Position numbers and translations under genes: made by a program. Positions 45,579 through 56,263 of a DNA stretch of 61,585 nt are shown here, one piece after another (within the stretch, counting starts at the first letter, position 1; each line of letters starts with the position of its first letter). The stretch covers positions 1 to 61,585 of the forward strand of contig JAJDUB010000054.1 in NCBI GenBank assembly GCA_022826885.1, given 5' to 3'. Source of the stretch: Gammaproteobacteria bacterium. Its GTDB lineage: Bacteria; Pseudomonadota; Gammaproteobacteria; Eutrophobiales; Eutrophobiaceae. Under the pieces are notes generated by a model that did no database searches, was not told the origin of the DNA, and was given only the letters and a program-made list of their open reading frames with translations.

Positions 45579-46115
45579 ATGCTTGAGAATTCAACCATTG
45601 CCAGACCGTATGCCAGCGCGGTATTTGAACTCGCTCAGGAAACGGGCCAGGCTGAGGAGTGGTCAGCCACACTGGAGTTGCTGGGTGTGCTTGCTTCCGA
45701 CAAGAATATGCGCCAACTGATGACCAATCCCAAGATCAGCCGCCAACAGCTTCAGGACCTGGTATTCGAAGTATGTGGTGACGGGCTATCCGGCCTGGGA
45801 CGCAACCTGGTGAAGATCCTGGTACAAGCGGGCCGCCTGCAATACGCGCCCTCTATAAAAAACCAGTATGAACAGATGCGGGCTGCTGCAGAAGGCAGAG
45901 TGGAAGTAGAGGTTGTAGCGGCATATGCGCTGGACGACCAGCAGCAGGCCGGCATAGCCGAAACGATATCCGAACGCCTGGGCAAACAGGTGAATATCAG
46001 TACTTCGGTTGACGAATCATTAATCGGCGGCGCCGTCATCCGGGCAGGCGATTCAATCATCGATGCATCCCTGCGAGGCCGGCTGACCGAATTGCGCAAT
46101 GAACTTGCCCGATAA
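45579..46115 (+). CDS. atpH: ATP synthase F1 subunit delta
   Basis: The 178 aa OSCP/delta protein joins the stator stalk to the F1 head. The N-terminal [17 protein letters not shown] and C-terminal [21 protein letters not shown] blocks are diagnostic. It lies 10 nt after atpF and 31 nt before atpA. No oddities are seen. Confidence 0.97.
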   Translation: MLENSTIARPYASAVFELAQETGQAEEWSATLELLGVLASDKNMRQLMTNPKISRQQLQDLVFEVCGDGLSGLGRNLVKILVQAGRLQYAPSIKNQYEQMRAAAEGRVEVEVVAAYALDDQQQAGIAETISERLGKQVNISTSVDESLIGGAVIRAGDSIIDASLRGRLTELRNELAR

Positions 46116-46146
46116 TGATGCGGATATAACTAAAAGAGGAACAGCG

Positions 46147-47688
46147 ATGTCAATCAGTGCAACAGAAATCAGTGAACTGATAAAAAAGAAGATACAGGAC
46201 TTCGACCTGGATACCGACGCCCGTACCGAGGGCACCATCGTCAGCCTGTCCGACGGGATTGCCCGGGTCCACGGTCTGAGCGACGCCATGCAGGGAGAGA
46301 TGATCGAGTTTCCCGGCAATACCTACGGTCTTGCCCTGAACCTGGAGCGGGACTCGGTGGGCGCCGTTGTCCTGGGGAATTACGAGCATATTTCCGAAGG
46401 CGATACCGCCAAGTGCACCAAGCGCATTCTGGAGGTGCCGGTTGGGGAAGCCCTGCTGGGACGCGTGGTCGATTCACTGGGGAATCCCATTGACGGCAAG
46501 GGCGAGATAAATGCCAGCGACTCATCACCCATAGAAAAGATTGCCCCCGGCGTGATCCAGAGAGTATCCGTCGCGCAACCGGTACAGACCGGGTTGAAAT
46601 CCATCGACTCCATGGTGCCCATCGGACGCGGCCAGCGCGAACTGATCATCGGCGATCGGCAGACCGGCAAGACCGCGGTGGCTGTCGATACGATAATTAA
46701 CCAGAAGGGCACCGGGGTGAAATGCATCTACGTGGCCATCGGCCAGAAGGCTTCCTCCGTGAACGTGGTGATCCGCAAACTGGAAGAACACGGCGCCATG
46801 GAACATACCATCGTGGTTGCGGCGACGGCCTCGGATTCGGCGGCCATGCAGTATATCGCGCCCTATGCCGGCTGCGCCATGGGTGAATATTTCCGTGACC
46901 GCGGCGAAGATGCACTGATCATCTATGACGATTTGACCAAGCAGGCCTGGGCTTACCGGCAGGTATCCCTGCTGCTGAGACGGCCGCCTGGACGCGAAGC
47001 GTATCCGGGCGATGTTTTCTACTTGCATTCCCGCTTATTGGAGCGGGCCTCGCGTCTCAACGAGGATGCGGTGGAGAAACTGACCAACGGCGAAGTGAAG
47101 GGGAAGACCGGATCGCTTACCGCCCTGCCCATTATCGAGACCCAGGCGGGTGACGTCTCCGCCTTCGTGCCCACCAACGTGATCTCCATCACCGACGGCC
47201 AGATCTACCTGGAGACGGACCTGTTCAACTCCGGCTTCCGCCCTGCGATCAACGCCGGCCTGTCCGTATCCCGGGTAGGCGGCGCGGCGCAGACGAAGAT
47301 CATCAAGAAGCTGGGCGGCGGTATTCGCCTGGCGCTGGCCCAGTACCGCGAACTGGCGGCATTTGCCCAGTTCGCTTCCGACCTGGACGAGGCGACCCGC
47401 AAGCAACTGGAACGCGGCCAGCGGGTGATGGAGCTCATGAAGCAGAAGCAGTATTCCCCGCTCAGCGTGGCCGGCATAGCCGTGAGCCTGTATGCAGTGG
47501 AAAACGGCTATCTCGATGATGTCGAACTGGAAAAAGTCGGCGATTTCGAGGCGGCGCTGCACAACTTCATGCACAGCGAACGCAAGGAACTCATGGCTGA
47601 CATCCAGGAGAAGGCGGAGTACACCGATGAGGTGTCGGCCGCATTGAAGGACAGCCTGGAAGAATTCAAAAAGAACCACACCTGGTAA
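46147..47688 (+). CDS. atpA: ATP synthase F1 subunit alpha
   Basis: The 513 aa nucleotide-binding, non-catalytic subunit has the P-loop GDRQTGKTA and later the signature [17 protein letters not shown]. It starts [16 protein letters not shown]; the ATG at 46147 follows a clear AGAGGAACAGCG ribosome binding site, and the 16-codon upstream extension is an artefact of overlap with atpH. Length is normal. It forms the alpha3beta3 hexamer with atpD. Confidence 0.98.
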   Translation: MSISATEISELIKKKIQDFDLDTDARTEGTIVSLSDGIARVHGLSDAMQGEMIEFPGNTYGLALNLERDSVGAVVLGNYEHISEGDTAKCTKRILEVPVGEALLGRVVDSLGNPIDGKGEINASDSSPIEKIAPGVIQRVSVAQPVQTGLKSIDSMVPIGRGQRELIIGDRQTGKTAVAVDTIINQKGTGVKCIYVAIGQKASSVNVVIRKLEEHGAMEHTIVVAATASDSAAMQYIAPYAGCAMGEYFRDRGEDALIIYDDLTKQAWAYRQVSLLLRRPPGREAYPGDVFYLHSRLLERASRLNEDAVEKLTNGEVKGKTGSLTALPIIETQAGDVSAFVPTNVISITDGQIYLETDLFNSGFRPAINAGLSVSRVGGAAQTKIIKKLGGGIRLALAQYRELAAFAQFASDLDEATRKQLERGQRVMELMKQKQYSPLSVAGIAVSLYAVENGYLDDVELEKVGDFEAALHNFMHSERKELMADIQEKAEYTDEVSAALKDSLEEFKKNHTW

Positions 47689-47723
47689 TTGGCGCTGACG
47701 GGAACCGAAACTGGAGATAACAG

Positions 47724-48587
47724 TTGGCAGTAGGTAAAGAAATCCGCACCAAGATCGCGAGTGTGAAGAATACCCAGAAGATCACCAAGGCGATGGAGAT
47801 GGTGGCCGCCAGCAAGATGCGCAAGGCCCAGGAACGGATGCGCATGGCGCGGCCCTATGCCGATAAAATCCGCAACGTGATAGAGCACCTGGGCGCGGCC
47901 AACCCTGAATACAAGCACCCGTACCTGGTTGCCCGCGCAGAAGTAAAACGCGTTGGGCTGGTGATCATTTCGACGGACCGCGGCCTGTGCGGCGGCCTGA
48001 ACTCGAACTTGTACCGGGATGTGCTTGCCAGAATGAAAGAATGGGATGATGCCGGTGTAGAGATCGACCTCAGCATCATCGGCAACAAGGCAGTCGCCTA
48101 TTTCCGGAGGCTGGGCGCCAACATCGTCGCCCAGACGACCCATATCGGCGATACGCCCGGGCTGGATACCCTTATCGGCGCCATCAAGGTGATGCTGGAT
48201 GCCTACCTGGAAGGGAAAATCGACGAGTTGCATATAGTGTCCAATCAATTCATCAATTCGATGACGCAGAGGCCGGGAGTGGAACAGCTTATCCCGATAC
48301 GTCACCTGGGAGACGATGACCTTACGCATATCTGGGATTACATCTATGAACCGGATGCCAGGGAAGTGCTCGACCAGTTATTGCAACGCTACGTGGAATC
48401 CCTGATTTACCAGGCCGTAGTGGAAAATATCGCCTGTGAACAGGCCGCCCGCATGGTCGCCATGAAGAGCGCCTCCGATAATGCCGGCACCCTGATTGAC
48501 GAATTGCAATTGATTTACAACAAGGCGCGCCAGGCCGCGATCACCCAGGAAATATCGGAGATCGTCGGCGGTGCTGCAGCAGTGTAA
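47724..48587 (+). CDS. atpG: ATP synthase F1 subunit gamma
   Basis: The 287 aa rotor subunit has the two long coiled-coil helices at its ends: [21 protein letters not shown] at the N-terminus and the C-terminal [25 protein letters not shown]. The central [11 protein letters not shown] motif is diagnostic. It starts with TTG after a CTGGAGATAAC ribosome binding site. It is followed by the inverted-repeat element, so the gap to atpD is unusually long for an atp operon. Confidence 0.97.
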   Translation: MAVGKEIRTKIASVKNTQKITKAMEMVAASKMRKAQERMRMARPYADKIRNVIEHLGAANPEYKHPYLVARAEVKRVGLVIISTDRGLCGGLNSNLYRDVLARMKEWDDAGVEIDLSIIGNKAVAYFRRLGANIVAQTTHIGDTPGLDTLIGAIKVMLDAYLEGKIDELHIVSNQFINSMTQRPGVEQLIPIRHLGDDDLTHIWDYIYEPDAREVLDQLLQRYVESLIYQAVVENIACEQAARMVAMKSASDNAGTLIDELQLIYNKARQAAITQEISEIVGGAAAV

Positions 48588-48598
48588 GTATGAGTAAG

Positions 48599-50155
<1,557 letters not shown>

Positions 50156-50186
50156 ACTTGGAGTATAAACCGGTCCGGACATCAAC

Positions 50187-50612
50187 ATGGCAACCATTCA
50201 AGTCGATATCGTCAGTGCGGAAAGGGAGATCTTCTCCGGGGAGGCAGAGATGGTCTTTGCCCCGGCAATACTGGGCGAGGTAGGTATCGCACCGGGCCAT
50301 ACGCCGCTGGTTACCAGGCTTGCCCCGGGAGAAGTCCGCGTCCGGCAGGAGAACGGCGAGGAGGAAGGCTTCTATGTCTCCGGCGGGATGCTGGAGGTCC
50401 AGCCGAAGGTGGTGACCGTGCTCTCGGATACGGCCATGCGGGCGGAGGACCTGGATGAGGCGGCGGTGCTCAAGGCCAGGGAGGAAGCGGAACGCCAGTT
50501 GCATGACCGGGATGCAAATATAGACTATGCAACGGCGCTGGCAAAGAATGCAGAAGCCGTAGCACAACTTCAGGCCATCCGCAGGATGCGCAAACGCACC
50601 GGACGTAGTTAA
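50187..50612 (+). CDS. atpC: ATP synthase F1 subunit epsilon
   Basis: The 141 aa subunit has an N-terminal beta-sandwich (IQVDIVSAEREIFSGEAEMV, APAILGEVGIAPGHTPLVT) and a C-terminal helical hairpin. It links the rotor with the head and can inhibit ATPase action. It ends the canonical atp set and lies 21 nt before glmU. Confidence 0.97.
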   Translation: MATIQVDIVSAEREIFSGEAEMVFAPAILGEVGIAPGHTPLVTRLAPGEVRVRQENGEEEGFYVSGGMLEVQPKVVTVLSDTAMRAEDLDEAAVLKAREEAERQLHDRDANIDYATALAKNAEAVAQLQAIRRMRKRTGRS

Positions 50613-50633
50613 CCGGAACCCCCCTTCTCAGCC

Positions 50634-52007
50634 ATGCCCTTGAGCGCCGTTATCCTTGCCGCCGGAAAGGGCAAGCGTATGCGCTCCTCGCTGCCCAAGG
50701 TGATGCATACCCTGGCGGGCAGAACCCTGCTGTCTCATGTATACGCCGGCGCCAGCCGCCTGTCCTGTGATGAGGTCTATATCGTACATGGGCACGAAGG
50801 CGACCAGGTCCGTGCAGCCCACCAGGCATTCAGCGCGCGCTGGATCATGCAGGAACAACAACTGGGGACGGGGCACGCAGTGTTGCAGGCCATCGATTCT
50901 ATTCCCGCTACCCATCTTGTCATCGTGCTCTACGGCGACGTGCCGCTGATCACCAGTGAGACCTTGGACGCGCTTGTAAAAGCGGCGGGAGATACCGGAT
51001 TCAGCCTGCTCACCGCTGTTCTTGACGACCCGGCAGGCTACGGCCGTATAGTGCGGGACGAGGCAGGCGATATCCTGAGGATCGTTGAGCAGAAGGATGC
51101 GGACGAGCAGGAAAAACTGCTGTGTGAGATCAATACGGGGATGATGGCCGTACGCGCCGACCTGCTGAAAAAATGGCTGGGTATGCTGACGGACGATAAC
51201 GTGCAGCGTGAATACCTGCTGACGGACATTGTCGGCCACGCCGTCAGTGAAGGCATCGCCGTCCGGACCGTTTCTCCCGTTTCGGTCATGGAGATAAGAG
51301 GCGTTAATGACCGCTCCCAACTGGCGGAACTGGAAAGACACTACCAGCATTTACAGGCCAGGGAACTGATGGACAAGGGAACGACCCTGGCCGATCCGGC
51401 CCGTTTTGACCTGCGCGGCAACCTGGAAGCCGGCGAGGATGTGTTTATCGACGTAAACGTCGTCATCGAAGGGGAGGTCAGTATCGGCAAGCAGGTATCA
51501 ATCGGCCCCAACTGCGTGATCCGGGACACCCGGATCGGGGACGGGGCACATATCCTTGCCAACTGCGTTATCGATAATGCCGATATCGGCGCAAGAAACC
51601 GGATCGGGCCATTCGCCAGGATACGCCCGGGGTCAAGCCTTGACGAAGACGTACATATCGGCAATTTCGTCGAGATAAAACAATCGGAAATAGGCCGGGG
51701 GTCAAAAGCGAACCATCTCAGCTATATCGGCGACAGCGAGGTAGGCGAACGGGTCAACGTCGGCGCGGGAACGATCACCTGCAACTACGACGGGGTCGAG
51801 AAACACAGGACGATTATCGGCGATGACGTGTTTATCGGCTCCAATACCGAGCTCATCGCCCCCCTCAAGATAAACGACGGCGCTACCATCGCCGCGGGAG
51901 CCACGATTTCCAAAGACGTAGAGGCCGGTTCCCTGGCAATGAGCAAACGGGAAGCGAAAGTCGTGAAAGACTGGAAGCGCGCAAGTAAGAAAAAGGGGTC
52001 AGAGTAA
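50634..52007 (+). CDS. glmU: Bifunctional UDP-GlcNAc pyrophosphorylase / GlcN-1-P acetyltransferase
   Basis: The 457 aa protein is the standard GlmU: the N-terminal LAAGKGKRMRSSLPKVMHTLAG pyrophosphorylase loop (residues 8-29) and C-terminal left-handed beta-helix repeats with ITCNYDGVEKHRT and FIGSNTELIAP. It makes UDP-N-acetylglucosamine for peptidoglycan and lipid A. It lies directly after atpC, as in many gammaproteobacteria. The final residues KKKGSE are encoded within the left arm of a palindromic repeat, so its native C-terminus may have been altered by that element. Confidence 0.97.
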   Translation: MPLSAVILAAGKGKRMRSSLPKVMHTLAGRTLLSHVYAGASRLSCDEVYIVHGHEGDQVRAAHQAFSARWIMQEQQLGTGHAVLQAIDSIPATHLVIVLYGDVPLITSETLDALVKAAGDTGFSLLTAVLDDPAGYGRIVRDEAGDILRIVEQKDADEQEKLLCEINTGMMAVRADLLKKWLGMLTDDNVQREYLLTDIVGHAVSEGIAVRTVSPVSVMEIRGVNDRSQLAELERHYQHLQARELMDKGTTLADPARFDLRGNLEAGEDVFIDVNVVIEGEVSIGKQVSIGPNCVIRDTRIGDGAHILANCVIDNADIGARNRIGPFARIRPGSSLDEDVHIGNFVEIKQSEIGRGSKANHLSYIGDSEVGERVNVGAGTITCNYDGVEKHRTIIGDDVFIGSNTELIAPLKINDGATIAAGATISKDVEAGSLAMSKREAKVVKDWKRASKKKGSE

Positions 52008-52037
52008 GAATTTCGCCAGAAATTTTACTCTGACCCC
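51995..52037. repeat. GGGGTCAGAGTAA palindromic repeat at the glmU 3' end
   Basis: The left arm GGGGTCAGAGTAAGAATTTC and the right arm (reverse complement GGGGTCAGAGTAAAATTTC) pair with one bulge. It includes the glmU stop codon. It can act as terminator. A related copy is at 53684-53728. Confidence 0.75.
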
Positions 52038-52049
52038 GGAATTACAGGT

Positions 52050-52529
52050 ATGACATTCTCCACAGCAGATCTCCACGATGACCATGAAGGCAGGGTCCAG
52101 GTGGCCAATATCCTCATGCAGTCTTTCGGGCAAAAAACCCGCTTCTCCGGCCCCATCTCGACGGTAAAGTGTTTCGAAGACAATTCCCTGGTCCGGGCAG
52201 CCCTGGAAGAACCCGGCGCAGGCCGCGTGCTGGTGGTCGACGGCGGCGGCTCAATCCGCTGCGCCCTGGTGGGCGACAAGCTGGCGGAACTGGGGATGAA
52301 GAACGGCTGGAAAGGACTGGTTGTCCATGGATGCATCAGGGATTCCGCAGTCATCTCAACACTGGACATCGGCATCAAAGCCCTCGGCACGAACCCAAGG
52401 CGCAGCGTCAAGAAAGGAGAGGGCGAACGCGACATCGTACTGAATTTTGCTGACGCAACCTTTACTCCAGGAAACTGGCTCTATGCCGATGAGGACGGCA
52501 TCCTTATCAGTCCGGACGAGTTGTTTTAG
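52050..52529 (+). CDS. rraA: RraA, regulator of ribonuclease E activity
   Basis: The 159 aa protein matches RraA along its length: STADLHDDHEGRVQVANI at the N-terminus, RVLVVDGGGSIRCALVGDK in the middle, and GCIRDSAVISTLDIGIKALG. RraA trimers bind RNase E and inhibit its RNA decay activity; some homologues have aldolase-like function. It follows glmU after the repeat and probably has separate or read-through transcription. Confidence 0.95.
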   Translation: MTFSTADLHDDHEGRVQVANILMQSFGQKTRFSGPISTVKCFEDNSLVRAALEEPGAGRVLVVDGGGSIRCALVGDKLAELGMKNGWKGLVVHGCIRDSAVISTLDIGIKALGTNPRRSVKKGEGERDIVLNFADATFTPGNWLYADEDGILISPDELF

Positions 52530-52550
52530 TTTTCTCCGCCGTCGCCTGGA

Positions 52551-52883
52551 CTATCCGCTCTTGGCGGGAGGCGAAATTATCGTATCCAGCCGGGTTTCTA
52601 TTCTGACGACACGTTCGCGCAGGTCTCCAATCTCACTACGTACGACATTCAGTATGTCCGCACGTTGCGATTCCATGGCAACCCGCAGGTCCGTTATCCC
52701 CGTGTATAACACAGTCATCCCGCCCAGGATCGCAGTCAGCGCAAACGCGTTCATCCACAGCAACAACCGGAATTCACCGCGGGACACCGCGTTGGCCTGA
52801 CGCTCCGGCGCCGTCTCTGCCGGCGCCGTTTCAGCACGGGATATTGCCGTATCGGGATTCATGGTATGCATCGTCGTTTCCAT
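52551..52883 (-). CDS. Small membrane-anchored coiled-coil protein, unknown function
   Basis: The 110 aa protein has a disordered Ala/Thr/Pro N-terminus with a repeated AETAPAETAP segment, one hydrophobic helix (LLLWMNAFALTAILGGMTVL) and a C-terminal predicted coiled coil (ESQRADILNVVRSEIGDLRE). I do not recognise a named family. The ATG at 52883 follows a strong AAGGAGG 8 nt upstream, so I prefer it to a TTG at 52910. It resembles the product at 53782 in architecture but not in sequence. Confidence 0.7.
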   Translation of the reverse strand: METTMHTMNPDTAISRAETAPAETAPERQANAVSRGEFRLLLWMNAFALTAILGGMTVLYTGITDLRVAMESQRADILNVVRSEIGDLRERVVRIETRLDTIISPPAKSG

Positions 52884-53148
52884 CTTATCCACCTCCTTCA
52901 GTTCAATCAAATTCCTCTCAGGCGACCGCTCGCCGTCACTCCCTTGGCGGTGACGGCTGCCGGCGCCGATCCTCTCCGGGTATTATAGTCGGCAACCCGG
53001 GCAACGGCAACTTCCTTCTTGTAAACGACCTCGAAAATACTGTTATGTATTTGATATTGCTATCATTTCATGGTAAACTGCCGGATATATTTTCGAGTAC
53101 AAAAAGTGATTCCTGACACTGCGATATCCGGTTGAAAAAGTCCCTGTG

Positions 53149-53553
53149 ATGGCATTAACCCGCACCAAAAGGTTGCTGATGAATCTGCTGGCTCTCAGCC
53201 TGTTGTCGTTGATAACGCTGCCAATCCAGGGACATCCCGGACGCACGGACGCCGAAGGCTGCCACGCAGGTCAACTGCCGCGGCATTGCCATGCGGGTAC
53301 ACGGTCCGGCCTTCCTGCACAGGGCAACCCATTGATGCCGGCGAAAGACACAGACCCCTCTGCGCCACGCACGGCTGCCTCAGAGGATGATTACAATCGC
53401 TGGTTTTGTGCCCTGGTCAACGGGGAGACGGCAACCCGTCATGGGTACACCTCTGCCGGCGGTCGCGGTTACGTGGAAGTGGATTGTGAGACCGGCACGA
53501 TGGTGTACGAGGGCGGTGACCCTCTCCCCGTTCTTGATCCACGAACCGTTTAG
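53149..53553 (+). CDS. Small exported protein with a GRTDAEGCH...HCH motif (YHYH/excalibur-like)
   Basis: The 134 aa protein has a signal sequence (LLMNLLALSLLSLITLPIQG) followed by HPGRTDAEGCHAGQLPRHCH, a Cys/His pattern like that of exported YHYH-type domains that may bind metal. The C-terminal half (EDDYNRWFCALVNGETATRH and GYVEVDCETGTMVYEGGDP) has two further cysteines, possibly a disulfide. The ATG at 53149 or GTG at 53146 may be used. Function is unknown; similar proteins often occur near nucleases or mobile DNA. Confidence 0.7.
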   Translation: MALTRTKRLLMNLLALSLLSLITLPIQGHPGRTDAEGCHAGQLPRHCHAGTRSGLPAQGNPLMPAKDTDPSAPRTAASEDDYNRWFCALVNGETATRHGYTSAGGRGYVEVDCETGTMVYEGGDPLPVLDPRTV

Positions 53554-53683
53554 GGAAATTCATCATATTGACATGTGACATGCCCCCTAGGCGACACAAT
53601 ATTCCACTGGATGCCGCGGAAATAGATGGGGTCAGGTCGCACAATGCACACACCGCTGATGAGCAGATGGGGTCAGAGACAGA

Positions 53684-53728
53684 CAGGGTCAGAGTAAGAA
53701 ATTCGAAGAATTTTTACTCTGACCCCTG
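53684..53728. repeat. GGGGTCAGAGTAA palindromic repeat, second copy
   Basis: The left arm CAGGGTCAGAGTAAGAAATTCG pairs with the right arm ending TTTTTACTCTGACCCCTG. Three partial GGGGTCAGAG or GGGGTCAGGTC units precede it from 53627, so this intergenic stretch holds a small cluster of the family. It lies between the exported protein gene and the coiled-coil gene. Confidence 0.7.
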
Positions 53729-53735
53729 GATTTGT

Positions 53736-53760
53736 GGGGACGGACTTGAAGTCCGTCCCC
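53736..53760. repeat. GGGGACGGACTT palindromic repeat
   Basis: Perfect 12-base arms (GGGGACGGACTT / AAGTCCGTCCCC) around one G follow directly after the GGGGTCAGAG repeat. It belongs to the family at 15366 and 57034. Adjacent copies of two repeat families suggest an insertion hot spot. Confidence 0.75.
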
Positions 53761-53781
53761 TGCGAGTGTTTCAAACAGAGT

Positions 53782-54174
53782 TTACGATGTGCCCATCAGG
53801 GACATCACCCAGCGAATATAAAACGGGCCGATGGCCAGCAGCAAAAAGGCCATCGTCACTATCAGGCCGCCGAGCTTGAGGATGATCCTGTTCTCAAGCG
53901 CATCAAGCCTGCTATCTACGTGTTGCCGCAGTGATTCGAACTCGGATCTCAATATTTCGAATTCGGATCTCAGTAAATCGAAGTCAGACCTCACTAATTG
54001 CAGGTCGGCTTTTGTCGCTACGGTCTCGCTCATTGCTTTGCTGATGGTCGTCACTACCGCTTCGGCTTGCCGGTCTTCAAAGCCGGTTTTTCTCAACTCC
54101 TGCGTCGCTTTCAGTGTGTCAAAGGTCACCGTTGCCGGAGTCTCAGTGGATAAGGCTTCATTAGCAGCTGTCAT
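53782..54174 (-). CDS. DUF1640/CCDC90-like coiled-coil membrane protein
   Basis: The 130 aa protein shows the N-terminal family block FDTLKATQELRKTGFEDRQAEA near residues 18-39, a coiled coil with repeating heptads (FDLLRSEFEILRSEFESLR) and a C-terminal membrane helix (LGGLIVTMAFLLLAIGPFYI). CCDC90/DUF1640 proteins are small membrane-anchored coiled-coil proteins, the mitochondrial relative being linked to the calcium uniporter; bacterial roles are unknown. An AAAGGAGAACGCTA ribosome binding site precedes the ATG. The heptads come from three 21-bp tandem DNA repeats at 53941-54003. Confidence 0.8.
   Translation of the reverse strand: MTAANEALSTETPATVTFDTLKATQELRKTGFEDRQAEAVVTTISKAMSETVATKADLQLVRSDFDLLRSEFEILRSEFESLRQHVDSRLDALENRIILKLGGLIVTMAFLLLAIGPFYIRWVMSLMGTS
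53941..54003. repeat. Three 21-bp tandem repeats inside a coiled-coil gene
   Basis: Three units (53941-53961, 53962-53982, 53983-54003), the first two most alike, encode successive heptads of the coiled coil. The unit length of 21 bp keeps the heptad frame, so unit gain or loss would change helix length by a whole turn pair. Confidence 0.65.
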
Positions 54175-54357
54175 TAGCGTTCTCCTTTAAGTCATGGCGG
54201 GGGGCCGGCTACTGTTTGCGCAGGCAATTGTCCCGCCCGGGTCCAGACAATCAAGGCCGCAAGCCCCTGCTCCGGGGTTATTGACCTCACGAAATTTCAA
54301 CGTAGCACAACACGGTCAATGTTTCAACACGGGGAACAGATTGGCGATGGATGGGGG

Positions 54358-54435
54358 GCGATGGATGGGGTCGGACCAACATAACCCATTGACTTGGGCG
54401 ATGGATGGGGTCGGACCAACATAACCCATTGACTT
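54358..54435. repeat. Two tandem copies of a 38-bp unit, period 40 bp
   Basis: The unit GCGATGGATGGGGTCGGACC continuing AACATAACCCATTGACTT occurs at 54358-54395 and 54398-54435 without mismatch, with a partial third start at 54343. It lies in the 448-nt stretch (54175-54622) between the coiled-coil gene and the Ada-like gene. Apart from this repeat I see no gene, RNA or clear promoter there. Two copies are too few for a CRISPR array and there is no spacer diversity. Confidence 0.8.
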
Positions 54436-54622
54436 TGCAGAATAAAGGGATGATTAATCGCTTGTTTTAAGGCTTAAAACGCACTTTTTGGCCGCAAAAA
54501 CAATCCTGTAAGTCATCGAAGCGTCATATCTGTGGTCGGACTGTATAAGGCGAACAGTCCACCTTGTGAGGCGGAAGCAAGATTCGGGTGGCCGGAATCA
54601 GTGAATAACTTATACTTTCCCC

Positions 54623-55516
54623 ATGAATACCGCTTCCCGCTCAGGTTCGGCAGAGGATTACGAACAGATCGCGCAGGCAATTGCCTTTATCCGTGATAAC
54701 GCTGTCCTGCAGCCATCTCTTGAACAGATAGCATCCCATGTCGGGTTGAGTTCCTGGCATTTCCAGCGCAAATTCAGGGCCTGGGTGGGGGTCAGTCCCA
54801 AGCGGTTCCTGGAGTTTTTGACCGTACAGCACGCCAAGGAACTGCTGGACAAATCAGCCAGCGTGCTGGATGCCGCGCTGGACCTTGGGTTGTCCGGACC
54901 GGGCCGGTTGCACGATCAGTTCGTTTCCATCGAAGCCGTCACGCCCGGCCAGTACAAGCAACTCGGCAGCGGTTTAGAGATTTGTTATGGCATTCATCCC
55001 AGCCCGTTCGGGCTAATGTTTCTGGCTTTGACCGATAAGGGGATCTGTGAACTGGCATTCGGTTCTATGGAAGTGCTCGACCGGGAAGTAAAAGATATGG
55101 AGAGGCGCTGGCCTGCCGCGCGGGTTTCCCATGCTCCGCAGCATACCGCGCCGACTGCCGGCAGGTTATTCAGTTCCAGCAGCAGGGAACAAGCCGGGTA
55201 CGAGGCCGGATTTCAACTGTTCGTGAAAGGGACCAATTTCCAGGTTAATGTCTGGCGCGCACTGCTCAGAATTCCGGAGGGTGCTCTCGTATCTTACAAG
55301 CAACTGGCGCAAATGACCGCTAACCCCTCGGCCATAAGAGCCACTGCATCCGCAGTGGGAGCCAATCCGGTTTCCTACCTGATACCCTGCCACCGCATCC
55401 TGCGCACATCAGGGGAACTGGGTGGTTATCACTGGGGAGTTGAACGCAAGAGAGCGCTCATTGCCTGGGATTCGGCGCGCGCCGAATCGGTATCTGAAGC
55501 AGGGCTTGCTCAATAA
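54623..55516 (+). CDS. Ada-like fusion: AraC-type HTH plus O6-methylguanine-DNA methyltransferase
   Basis: The 297 aa protein has an N-terminal AraC-type HTH (SLEQIASHVGLSSWHFQRKF) and a C-terminal methyltransferase with the acceptor site IPCHRILR near Cys256, preceded by VNVWRALLRIPEGALVSYKQLA. It removes alkyl groups from O6-methylguanine and may regulate genes. The Ada N-terminal zinc domain (with the phosphotriester-accepting Cys) is missing, so it should not sense methylphosphotriesters as E. coli Ada does. It lies downstream of the 40-bp tandem repeats. Confidence 0.92.
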   Translation: MNTASRSGSAEDYEQIAQAIAFIRDNAVLQPSLEQIASHVGLSSWHFQRKFRAWVGVSPKRFLEFLTVQHAKELLDKSASVLDAALDLGLSGPGRLHDQFVSIEAVTPGQYKQLGSGLEICYGIHPSPFGLMFLALTDKGICELAFGSMEVLDREVKDMERRWPAARVSHAPQHTAPTAGRLFSSSSREQAGYEAGFQLFVKGTNFQVNVWRALLRIPEGALVSYKQLAQMTANPSAIRATASAVGANPVSYLIPCHRILRTSGELGGYHWGVERKRALIAWDSARAESVSEAGLAQ

Positions 55517-55581
55517 GCAGTTTCCTGCGTCTGCCTTGACCGTTTCCGTCCTGTATGTCGATCATATAGAATGCCTTCCTC

Positions 55582-56244
55582 ATGGCAGCATTCAGTGACA
55601 GATCAATGAGTAGCGCGCGTGAAACGACCCGGGTGGGAGAAGCATTTTTCCGCATCAATCGGAAATCGTCTGCCTTGCTGGTAATCGATATGCAGAACGC
55701 CTTCCTTGAGCCTGGAGCCATGCTTGAGACGCCTATGGGCCGTGAGATTATTGCCCGGCTCTCAGGGCTGATAACGGAGTGCAGAAAAATGGCAGTGCCG
55801 GTAATCTGGATCCGGCTCGACAGCAGCGCTCCCTATGGCGGTCTCCTGCTGGACAAGTATCCGCCCTTGCGGGAGCAGCGGGTATTGTTCAAGGGGACAC
55901 ATAGCTTTGAGTTGTTTTCGGATCTTCCTGCGCCCCTGGAGGACGAATTTCATGTTGTCAAACATAAGTATGATGCGTTTCACCGCACCGACCTGGATAC
56001 CCTGCTAAGGAATATCGGCGCGGACACGGTTATCATTACCGGCGTGACAACCAACTGTTGTTGTGAATCCACGGCGCGCAGCGCATTTGAACATAATTAC
56101 AAGGTCGCCTTTACCAGTGACGGTACGGCAGCGTTTGAAACCCGCTTGCATGAAGCTGCCCTGGGTACGGTACGCGAATTGTTCGGACGGGTGCTGACCG
56201 TTGATGATGTCATCAGGGAACTGGGCGACAGTCCCAATGAATAA
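55582..56244 (+). CDS. Isochorismatase-family cysteine hydrolase
   Basis: The 220 aa alpha/beta hydrolase is of the isochorismatase/nicotinamidase family. The catalytic triad is visible: D in LLVIDMQNAFLEPG, K in VVKHKYDAFHRTDL, and C in GVTTNCCCESTARSA. Known substrates of the family include amides, ureides and isochorismate; none can be chosen here. A start further downstream (MSSARETTRV) is possible. Its end overlaps a possible start of the next gene, so the two are likely co-transcribed. Confidence 0.88.
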   Translation: MAAFSDRSMSSARETTRVGEAFFRINRKSSALLVIDMQNAFLEPGAMLETPMGREIIARLSGLITECRKMAVPVIWIRLDSSAPYGGLLLDKYPPLREQRVLFKGTHSFELFSDLPAPLEDEFHVVKHKYDAFHRTDLDTLLRNIGADTVIITGVTTNCCCESTARSAFEHNYKVAFTSDGTAAFETRLHEAALGTVRELFGRVLTVDDVIRELGDSPNE

Positions 56245-56263
56245 AATTCAGGAGGAAACAGGC

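Noticed and set aside
54358..54435. CRISPR array
   Set aside because: Only two repeat units with a 2-nt spacer; no cas gene in the window.
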